Made by a program: the position numbers and the translations under genes | Assembly: GCA_032719365.1 (NCBI GenBank) | Contig: CM064872.1 | Location: forward strand, 21,421,572 to 21,485,571 | DNA length: 64,000 nt | Origin: Prinsepia uniflora | Taxonomy: Eukaryota; Streptophyta; Magnoliopsida; Rosales; Rosaceae | Reading direction: 5' to 3' | Notes under the pieces: generated by a model | Database searches by the model: none | What the model saw: the letters and a program-made list of their open reading frames with translations, nothing else | Told to the model about the DNA's origin: nothing | Shown: piece after piece, positions 55,892-64,000 of the stretch | Position numbering within the stretch: position 1 is the first letter of the stretch | How the letters are laid out: each line of letters begins with the position of its first letter

Positions 55892-58163
55892 TGTTACGAC
55901 TTGACTCTCAATTATAGTATTAATGAGGTTTATCAGGGATTTTCAGGGATTTTTTTGAGATTGTACGGAATTAATTGAGTGGATTGGATGATTTTGCCCT
56001 TGGGAATATAGTTAGCTTTCTACTTTGGAGGGGCATTTTGGGCATATAGGATAATATGGATATTTTTAGGTTGTGGATAGGAATATTCTGGGGGGAGAGG
56101 GGGGGATCTTATCTATTTCTCCCTTCTCTCTCTCCCTTGATTTTCCCATCTCCATTTTGAGGGCTTTTGAGAGTGAACTGAGGTTGGGATTGTGTCCTTG
56201 GGACTCTCACGTTCAAAATGGACTAAGTTTGGAAGGTGGAAAGGGCTGGTGGTCGTGGTGAGGAAGGAAAGTTTGGCCAAAACTTTGGGAGCCCATATCT
56301 TGAATCCATGAAATATTTCTCAATTCTAGTCTCACTTTTGGAATTTTAGACTCGAGTAGATGAATTTTGACTATTACAACATCCATTTTGGTTGAGAATG
56401 AGGGAGATATGAAGATTTGAAGTTTAGACCTTCAATAGAGTTTTCCGACCGTTTGACGATAGTGCCCACGGTGTTGGTCGCAGCAGCGCGACCGTCTTCT
56501 CCAGCATGGTGATGCTGTAAGCTAACATCATGATGACATCATCTGCACATGGTAGGGGATGGTTGGTGCCACGTGGCATGGTGCCATGTGGAAGGCAGTC
56601 AGAATGTGTTAGGTGCCACATGGTAGGTGGTTAGTGGGCCACGTGGAAGGTGGCTGGTGGTGCCACGTGGCACATGTTGGGTGGTGCCACATGGAAATTG
56701 TCTCAAGTTGTTCGTGACACGTGGCAGGGCCACGTCAACCTAGGACTAACATCAGCGGCTGATGTCACGAGCGTGGGGGTAGTGCGTGAGCGTTGATCGA
56801 AATTTTAATTGGTGCGTGGCAGCATGTATGTGGGAATTTTGAGGTGAAATCGGTCTTGTTCCAAAAGTTTTGACATCCAGAATCCAATTGTAGTGATTTC
56901 AAATCGATCGAAGGTTGTTTAGTGGTAGTTTTAGGGGTTTTCCCCTCGGGAAGCGTGTTCGGGACGTATTTTTGTTCTAGAGTTTTTGGAGATTTCACAT
57001 ATGGACTTATATAGATTTTTAGTGACCCTTGGGGTCTGACTTTGACATGCTAGGACGTCCCAGAGACTTTGAATTAGCTTACGACTCGGGATTTGAGCGA
57101 TTGGCGGTACTGTGAGTGGACATTTTCTTTCATAAATGTGATGCATGCATATTTACATATTTCTACGATTTTATGGTATGGCTTGGATGGTTACGATTTA
57201 GAAATTTGATGCTATATGATTTCCTGATAAATGCTGGATTTTTGGTCTATATATGGATATTCGATTGTGGTTCTGGACACAGGTTTTTCTAATGGTTTTT
57301 GGAAAACCAGGTTTTGGGCTAGGGCTTGGGAGGTAAATTTTTGGGCTGGTGCCTAGATTAAAATGTATTTTGGTAAACTGTATTTCGGCTTAGTCAACCT
57401 CAGGCGATTGGATCGTCATTCCAGTGTTGGACTCCAAGGGTTCCTATGGACGGACTCGGACGTGGTCGGAGTTAAACTTGACACGTACTAATGGAGTTGG
57501 ACTCCGTAGGATCCGTAGTTGTCTATGGTTAGTACAGTTGGGATGCTAGTTCGACTAGCAGGTTGGTTAGACCAGCGGGATGAGGTTTGACTTCGTGGCT
57601 CATTGAACCAGTGCGACCAAGTTTGGCTTTTATTGACTTGTGATGTGTCCAAAGGTTTTCAAAAGGATTTACAACCAGGGTTTTTAGAGAAATTTGGGCT
57701 AGGGGCATTTTTGCCTTTTATATGTTTATGCATGCATGTTTTTATAAAATGGAGGGTTTAAAAGATAATTCGGAAAATAGTTTTCCAAAGGCTTTATTTT
57801 TGTCCACTCACGATTTTAATGTTTTCGGCACCCTCCAGACTGATCCCAGGACATGGGTTGTATTGAGGCTGAGACATTTCCGTGGCTCTACGCACTCGCT
57901 AACTAGAGTAGATTCTGTTAGTTATTTTAATTGCTTCTCCGTTGTGATCGAATGATAATGGATAAAAGGCCCGTTTAGTGCTCTGGGTATGTATGATATT
58001 TCTGGATTTCGTTTCTGCTTGAAACACTGAGTTTATCCCTTATCTGACACTGGGTTTGTAATATAATCAGATTGAGGGCAATTTGGTAATTTAGTGTGTC
58101 TATGTCAAACAGGAGCAGATCCTCTCACAGGAATCGAGGGTAATTTTGGGGAGGGTCATGTCA
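55892..58163 (+). repeat. 5' LTR of chromovirus B
   Basis: Bounded by TG and CA with the iMet primer site four bases downstream. It contains repeated CCACGTGGCA-type motifs (56570-56730), in the spacing pattern 'gtgccacgtgg', and a decayed form of the LTR 3' hairpin near 58043-58115. Confidence 0.75.
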
Positions 58164-58259
58164 ATTTGGTATCAGAGTACTAGGTTGTTTCCTATAGGAT
58201 TGCACACGTGTTATACACGGTAGTCTTTTTTTTTTAACGTTTGGCTCTTATCAGATATT

Positions 58260-59230
58260 ATGCTTCCACGACAACAGCCTCGTCATCAGCTTGGTAACGA
58301 AAATAAGGATAAGAAAGCTAGATAGGAAAACACTATGGACCTATTTGGTCAGGCATTGGATTCTGCGATGCAGAGAGGTAGGTTCCCCGGGCGGCTGGAT
58401 ATCGAGAGGGCCCAGCGGCTTGGAGCCATTGAGTTTACTGGTGAATCAAATTTCGGAGTGGCCGATAAGTGGATTGCACGTTTTGTGAGGATCTTTTGGG
58501 CGATGGGTTGCCCTTCTGAGCATATGGTTTAGATAACGGCGTTCTTCTTTGATGGTTATGCACAGGTATGGTGGCAGACTTTTCTTTCTACGGGTTTGGA
58601 TGAGACTACCGAGACTCGAGCGATGTTCAAGGAACGTTTCTTGCATCATTTTTATCCCTAGTCTTATTGAGATGCAAGGGAGCAGAGTTCCTACGTCTGG
58701 AGTAGGGGACATGACGGTTTCTCAATATAAGCAGGGGTTTCTAAACTTGGCCTAGTTCGCACAAGGTGCAGTGGTGAAGGAGGTGATGAGGATTCATCGA
58801 TTTGTATCGGGTCTTCAGAGTGAGATTCAATTGATGGTGTTGGTGTTGGATGGAGGATTCACCACACTCCAGACTCTATCAGATGTGGCATCTGAGGTGG
58901 AGATTAGATTGGCAGAATCCCACCAACAACGCCATAGTGGTTCTAGGCAACACTAGGGGCGTCAGTGGGAGGGCTTGTTTACTTAGGGAGCTCCGAAAAG
59001 AGCTGCTTCTACTTCCGGTTCTTCTTGTGGTAATCGCTTAGGTTCTGGTGACTGATGGCCAGGTCAGGGTGGACTGGATGCTCAGAGAATCGGGGATGGT
59101 TGTTTCTATTGTGGAGAGTTAGGTCATTTTAAGCGAGAGTGTTCGTATCTTCCAGACGGTGGTGATACTAGTCAGGGTACGGCATGGAAGGGTCAACAGA
59201 GGACGTGTGTTCGCTTTCACGCACACTGGT
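58260..59230 (+). pseudogene. gag: Chromovirus B gag
   Basis: ATG at 58260 (MLPRQQPRHQLGNE). It carries LDIERAQRLGAIEFTGE, a QVWWQTFLSTG block, MRIHRFVSGLQSEIQ and an intact zinc knuckle CFYCGELGHFKREC (59101-59142). It has several stops (for example near 58322 and 58530) and at least one frameshift near 58665. Confidence 0.82.
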
Positions 59231-59429
59231 ATGTATTCTTTCTTTGGTTTGGCTGCTTGAGTATCGATGGGATCCGGGATGATGTGTTCTAGTGGACGTA
59301 AGCTGATTGACCTTTGGGGTTGACCGGGAGAACTTGGGAAGGATTTTGAGCCTAGGTTTCAGGAAGGATAAGATTTTCACGATTTTGGCAGGGGCATGTA
59401 CGAATTTTGAGGGCAAAAAATGTACCTCA

Positions 59430-60220
59430 AACTCCTCTAAACTAACCCTAGAACAGTTCTATAACCTCAAAAGTCTAAAAAACGTACCTTAATTCCTTAG
59501 CCATGCTGGCTGCTGAAATTTTTTCAATGGTTATCCTTCTGTTTCCAAGTCTTTCAGCTTCCCAAATTGCTTCCTTTTTATCCCAAATTGATCGTAAATG
59601 ACTATAAGGACTATGAATGGGCTCGGTTCCAAGCTCTATTGTTGAAAACACAACGATAGTTTTCAACCATGAATTTTCTCCTTCTCAAGCTCCTTCAAGC
59701 TCTTGGGTCTGAGCTAACTAGGCCCTTCTCTTCTTTGTTTTCTCCTTCCTTCCTTTTTTATCTTCTAGTGCTAGCCAACTCTAGCGCTCCTTATCTCTCC
59801 TTCTTCTCTTATTCATGGTTTTTCTTTTCTCTCCAAAACTCTTCTTTCACTCTGTTCATATATGTATACATGTACATACATATAATTCTTCACAAAGGAA
59901 AGTCGGTACACAAGGAAGAGAGAAGAGAGTTTTAGACATGTGTCACTATCACCTTATTTCTTCTGTAAAATTACTAAATTACCATTTAGGCCAAAATTGT
60001 TAAAATGCCCCTACACTATTTAGACCAATACAAATTTATCTGAACTCCATTTTTTGGCCTACCGTCTGTTTACGTACTCAGGAATTCGAGACCTGGTTCT
60101 TACAAATGTCCTAAAAAAAATTAGGTCAAAAAGTCAACATTTAACCCTACAAAGGAAAATTTGTCATTTTCCTGTTCATTTTTCCAAATTTATTTTTCCT
60201 CATATTTCCCGGACGTTACA
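59430..60220 (-). repeat. 5' LTR of chromovirus A, truncated
   Basis: Matches 54235-55029. The remaining ~610 bp of the LTR, the primer site and the start of gag are absent; sequence of chromovirus B stands in their place. It contains ATATGTATACATGTACATAC, also present in the other LTR. Confidence 0.8.
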
Positions 60221-60225
60221 TGGTA

Positions 60226-61720
60226 AGTGCCTTGTAAAGACATAACTTGCAATATCATAATTCATTATCTTTGAATTTTCAGTGAGTATCCCTCTGGTGG
60301 TTTGCCCCGAGTGCTCTAAGGAGGCAGGCAATACATATAACCACAATTGGCATGTGATCATTAACTTCGTTGTTATTATTCAACTCACAATTATTACATA
60401 CCTCAGAATCATCAACAACATGAGAATTATTTGTTGGTACTATTAGTGTAGACGGAGCCAAGAGAAGCTGAATCATTCAAAATCGCAGGATGGTGACCAG
60501 TCAATCCACATCAGGCTGATCGTAACTAGCCATATCAGGATCAAAATCAGAGCCATCAAAATATTCGAGACTAGTCATGCAAGTATTAGAACCATTATGA
60601 CCAGTCATGTCCACAAAAAAAACTACACTAGGATCAGGAAACATATCTATTGAATTCGGCTCTTCAACACTCGTCTCCTCCAAAAGAGAAGAAGTGAATA
60701 CTAATGGAGAAAAATAGGATTCAGTTTCAGAAAAAGTGACATTCATGGTCACATAAGAGCGGCAAGTAGGAAGATGATAACACATGTAACCTTTTTGGTG
60801 AGGTATATACCCAACAAGCACACACTTTAAGGCAAGGCACATGGATATGGCTTCGTACGTGGATGTTTAAATAGGTGAATAAAGACAATAATTCCAAAAA
60901 CACGCGGTGTTAGTTTTAGGTGAGAGGGGTACCAAAATAAGTAGAAATTTAATCCAAAGGTTTTTTAAAATTGAGTACGTTGCGGGGCACACAATTCAGA
61001 AGATAAACAACATAGAAAATAACATCACTCTAAGAAGTAGGTAGCATGCGAGCACCAATCAAATAAGCACGAGTAATTTCAAGAACATGCCAATTTTTTT
61101 GTTCAGTAACCTCATTCCGTTAAGGTGTATATAGGCATATTGACTCATGAATGATGTCACGATCTTGAAAATAAGACTTAATATCTTATTAACAAGTTCA
61201 TCACCATTGTCAACCTAAGAAATTCAGTTTAGCCAAAAATTGAGTATGTATCATGGCATGAAATACACAAGAGAAATTAAACACGTCACTCTTATTTTTT
61301 AACAAATAAATTCAGGTCAAATTACAATCGCCAACCAACAATAGCCCGATAAAGTACAAACAAAAGCTCGACCCCACACATTAGCATGAATCAAATAAAA
61401 GGGTTTAGTGCTCTTAGTAGAACTCAAATAATAAGTAGTAAACTCTTGGCCAAAACACAAACACTACAATGAAAATCTGACTAGTCACACTCCTTAAATA
61501 AAGAAGGGAATAAATGTTTAATATAACCAAAGGAAGCATGGCCAAACCTACAATGCCACATCCAGAAAAAAAATCATGACTAGTCAAGGTACTGCCATAG
61601 CACATATCATCCACATAATACAAACTCCCCCCCCCCCCCCCCCCCCCCCCCCACAACACCAGAGCTTATTATAGAGTGAGGGAACAAGTAGAGTATGTTC
61701 CAACAACAAAAATCTGTTAA
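60226..61720 (-). pseudogene. Copia GAG-pre-integrase, integrase and linker, degenerate
   Basis: WHCRFGHASFGYIKHLFPSLF near 61490-61560 is the GAG-pre-integrase domain. Integrase traces include VDNGDELVNKIL (second Asp block) and NGMRLLNKKIGMF (near the catalytic Glu), with stops. 60501-60842 reads KCVLVGYIPHQKGYMCYHLPT, the typical copia segment after integrase. The left limit is the TGGTA duplication at 60221-60225. Confidence 0.82.
61627..61652. repeat. Homopolymer of 26 cytosines
   Basis: An uninterrupted C run (G run on the copia coding strand, reading as Gly codons) between protease and pre-integrase. Its exact length may be affected by sequencing. Confidence 0.9.
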
Positions 61721-61725
61721 AACCA

Positions 61726-62290
61726 TTATGCCAGTGCTAGTAACAGGCTAGAGGACACTCCGTTAGCATTAGACACATATGGTCGATGAGGTGTAGTTGT
61801 AGTCTGTAGGAGCGATTGGTCAAAAGTCATGTGGTTAGTAGCACCAGAATCAATAATCCAGCTAACATCTTTGGTAGAAGAAGGGGTAACAAGGGAAAAG
61901 TCGTTATTGCCCGACGGATGACTGAGCCTATCGGTCGGTTTCATGACCAGTCGCAAAAGTAACAAACCTATAAGCTCCTTCATAGTAGGTCTGAAATACA
62001 ACATATCATATATTTTTCGTGGTGAGTAAATGAACAAAAATTATCATTACATCGGGTTCCATGGCATCGGTGAGCCAACTTTAGATAAGAACATTCTCCA
62101 TGTTCCATGTTTCAAATGAAGATCATCCGAAAAGGGGTTTTCAATTTTTCCTGTTAAAACAACCCAATTTTCTTCAACATGCAATAAAGGTCTCAACAAC
62201 TTGTGATCAAAGTGAACAATTTGATCCATTTAACTTCGCGTTAATTGGAATTTACATGGGTTCTGGTGTAAAACTCACGGATTGAACAAG
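61726..62290 (-). pseudogene. Copia gag and protease, degenerate
   Basis: The gag part reads KLNGSNCSL and WNMENVLI.SWLTDAMEP, typical of copia gag; stops replace two codons. The middle of gag with its zinc knuckle is missing. Protease follows with SWIIDSGATNHMTF (active site, near 61830-61855). Confidence 0.82.
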
Positions 62291-62330
62291 GGTTGGAGCA
62301 ACTTCAAATTCAGATATAGAACTTATCATA

Positions 62331-63457
62331 ACGATTGTGACTAGTCACACAGGATATGACCAGTCACACATGATAATATAAGTGAAAAACCCAGGCAACC
62401 GACGGAAATATACTTTGCTGTGATTGAATTTGTGATTGAATTATTTGTTTGATTTCTTTCTACTTTGCTGTTGGTAGGTCTATGTTGCTGGAATTTTAAT
62501 CCAAGTGACCAAGTGTAATAACAGTCACACTTATAGTGGGTATTGCGATTCCAATTGGGGCTGGCCAAAAACCCCTTTCACAAGCTGGAACTCCACAACT
62601 CTTTCTTTTCTGTTCAATTTGACTCCTGATCTTGATTATTTTGGGGATTTTACTGATGGCTCCTTGACACCTAGACAATAATTCCAGGAGCATAAACCTA
62701 ACCAGGTAATAGGGACAAATACAATCAACTGTGAAAAGAAATTTGTGGTTCACGTGATTGAGAGGATTCGTTTATCCGTGCTCGTAACGTAAATCCTGCC
62801 TAACAATAACTAACAACAAACTAAGAACCAAAAGTCAATTTTCTGCATAAATACTCGGGTGGAGGGGGACTGCCTTTCATTGATCAAGTTAACTTAATAT
62901 AAGAAACTTCGAGAGTATGGACGACCTAACCCCTTGGCTAAGGCAATGACCATACCTCTTATTGCTAAATATTTTCACAACTGAAACACCAAACCCAATC
63001 TTAAATCAATTACCTCCACAAAATTCATCATCAAATTCATATTAATTATTAAAAAATATATCTTAAGAAGTTCATTAGCTTGCATACATTTTTTGATCTA
63101 CATTCTGCATCAAATGAAATCGCACTGCATTTAACGTACTGTAATCCATAACAATGAATAAAATCTGAGAGATCATCGTCCATCAATTACTCCGAAATCA
63201 GACCATAAGAACTTATTCTAATCACTTGCTCCACACAAAAAAAAAAAGGGTCAACCACAAAGAAGAGATTTTACCATTTCACTATCTCAATGAAGCAATC
63301 TCACTGAGCAAGACTATCCAATTTTCCAATTAAATGCAGATATGTTCTTTTACAAAATCCCAGATCATAACATGATGATGCACCAACAGAAAAAAGTTAG
63401 AGAGAGAGAGAGAGAGAGTTGCAAGCAAAGGGAAAAAGAATACACTACAAATCTCTA
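62331..63457. other. Region between copia and the PMT gene
   Basis: May include the 5' LTR/leader of the copia element on the left, which I could not delimit, and the 3' flank of the PMT gene on the right. An (AG)n microsatellite lies at 63399-63418. No further gene recognised. Confidence 0.4.
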
Positions 63458-63683
63458 CTAGCTTTCTTTTTTGGTTTCACCTGTCCAGTAAGTTTTCACA
63501 GCAAGAAGAATTTTCTCTGGATTGAAGGGTCCACTTTCATGATCCATAATTTGGCTCTTCCACTTCATGCCGTCAGTGATGCTCTTGATCTTCACAAGGA
63601 TCTCCACAGTATCCCTAAATATAACCGTTCCTTCTGGCCTCAGAATTCTATCCATCTCCAGCAAAATGTATGTTATGTCACAC
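63458..63683 (-). CDS. PMT-family methyltransferase, last exon
   Basis: C-terminal exon of a putative S-adenosylmethionine-dependent methyltransferase of the plant PMT family (formerly DUF248), Golgi type II membrane proteins proposed to modify pectin. It follows an acceptor TTGCAG and reads [25 protein letters not shown], then [19 protein letters not shown], with TAG at 63458-63460. [11 protein letters not shown] is a hallmark motif. No damage is visible. Confidence 0.88.
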
Positions 63684-63759
63684 CTGCAATTAATCCCATT
63701 AGGACTCAATCTTCAAATTACAACACTGTAAAGGCAAATTATTGTGGAATGAGTTTTAC
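63684..63759 (-). other. PMT intron, 76 bp
   Basis: Minus strand starts GTAAAACTC after CAGGACAG and ends TTAATTGCAG. Standard GT-AG borders and a short AT-rich length are typical of plants. Confidence 0.85.
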
Positions 63760-64000
63760 CTGTCCTGATATATACTGAAGACGCCGCCAGCATGGATAAT
63801 ATCATATGTTCTGGGATAGGTTGAGAATGCCTCGCACCAATCCTGGTATGAACCGATGAAACCCCGTTCATAGATCAGACCTAGGGTATCCTGGTCCGAA
63901 TTGGCAGGGACTGTATTCATAATCCACACTGGATATTTAGATAATGCTGCAGCAAATCCACCAAGGTAAGCATTCATGTCCATCACATTTCGATATCTTC
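63760..64000 (-). CDS. PMT-family methyltransferase, penultimate exon (continues outside the window)
   Basis: Reads [57 protein letters not shown] and [31 protein letters not shown] is the SAM-binding motif, and YERGxIGxYxDWCE and [13 protein letters not shown] are family signatures. [14 protein letters not shown] resembles the PMT15-18 subgroup more than others I remember. The frame is open to the right edge, so the gene's 5' part lies beyond the window. Confidence 0.9.

Larger units (their letters stand above)
55892..59425 (+). mobile_element. Chromovirus B: truncated Ty3/gypsy element (LTR plus gag)
   Basis: A 2272-bp LTR (55892-58163, TGTTACGACTTGAC to GGTCATGTCA) is followed by a primer site TGGTATCAGAG at 58167 and a gag gene. 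Pol and the 3' LTR are missing. The sequence ends near 59425, where truncated chromovirus A LTR begins, suggesting one deletion removed both. Orientation is opposite to chromovirus A. Confidence 0.8.
43314..60220 (-). mobile_element. Chromovirus A: decayed Ty3/gypsy element holding three further insertions
   Basis: The outer ends TGATAGGACCCC (43314) and ...GGACGTTACA (60220) are flanked by a perfect TGGTA duplication (43309-43313 and 60221-60225). The left LTR is split by the Cassandra/LARD block (43314-43925 plus 54230-55029). The right LTR survives only as about 59430-60220. A polypurine tract (GGAGGGTACTT on the minus strand, 55030-55042) abuts the left LTR, so the element runs on the minus strand. 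Of the internal region only gag-like remnants at 55283-55880 remain. Pol is missing. Confidence 0.85.
41577..62330 (-). mobile_element. Ty1/copia element split by chromovirus A
   Basis: Minus-strand copia domains occur in order from right to left: gag (about 62280-62040), protease, GAG-pre-integrase, integrase and the integrase-RT linker down to 60226, then RT and RNase H from 43312 to about 41870. Chromovirus A with its TGGTA duplication interrupts it exactly between 43313 and 60221, so the two halves are one element. A 3' LTR start, TGTTAGCTTGAGCC, follows a purine tract at 41784. I could not match a 5' LTR, so outer limits are approximate. Many stops show long decay. Confidence 0.8.

Noticed and set aside
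61627..61652. Poly-C run as a biological signal
   Set aside because: A homopolymer in a decayed copia gene most likely arose by slippage, and its length may be a sequencing effect. It is reported only as a repeat.

Overview
The window is intergenic DNA from a seed plant, most likely a dicot. It is almost entirely transposable elements nested in one another, with host sequence only at the right edge and in a few gaps. Plant origin is shown by a Tat-lineage Ty3/gypsy element, chromodomain Tekay-type elements, Cassandra TRIMs with 5S-rRNA-like LTRs, a plant MULE with a SWIM-finger transposase and a DUF1985-type gene, and the last two exons of a PMT-family methyltransferase. I cannot name the species.

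Layout. (1) 459-10958: a complete Tat-lineage Ty3/gypsy element on the minus strand (LTRs 585 bp, target duplication AGCAT). Its gag-pol has six nonsense codons and one frameshift. On the opposite strand, between pol and the 3' LTR, it carries an uninterrupted ~600-codon antisense ORF. (2) 11738-38786: a giant Mutator-like element (MULE) with matching terminal inverted repeats and a perfect 9-bp target duplication TAAAAGTTT. It holds a decayed transposase gene, minisatellites, a captured XRCC3 (RAD51-paralogue) fragment and a DUF1985-like gene. Three retroelements have inserted into it: a solo LTR (13085-15679, TGGAA), a four-LTR Cassandra array (21613-23124, GAAGG) and a Tekay-type chromovirus (27200-36730, TCTAT/TTTAT). 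An LTR relic lies at 36814-38185. (3) 38787-41576: sequence outside the large elements, with one plausible first exon of a host gene. (4) 41577-62330: a Ty1/copia element (minus strand) split by chromovirus A (43314-60220, target duplication TGGTA). Chromovirus A in turn holds a Cassandra (43926-54229, AAACT), which is split by a LARD-like element with 3.15-kb LTRs (44385-54010). A truncated plus-strand chromovirus B lies at 55892-59425. (5) 63458-64000: 3' end of a PMT-family methyltransferase gene, the only clear host gene.

Common threads. Most coding-strand stops in the retroelements look like C-to-T changes (CAG, CAA or CGA to TAG, TAA or TGA), as expected from decay of methylated cytosine. 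Several LTR families, and the non-LTR 3' region of the Tat element, share the same short modules: a 'GTAGACAGGCGGCAC' block, a 26-bp palindrome, a hairpin close to the LTR 3' end, and an array of hairpin-forming units. The Tat copy of these modules sits directly upstream of the antisense ORF, in the same orientation.

All element boundaries and target duplications were read by eye from the sequence. Family names rest on recognised protein motifs and terminal signals, not on database searches.
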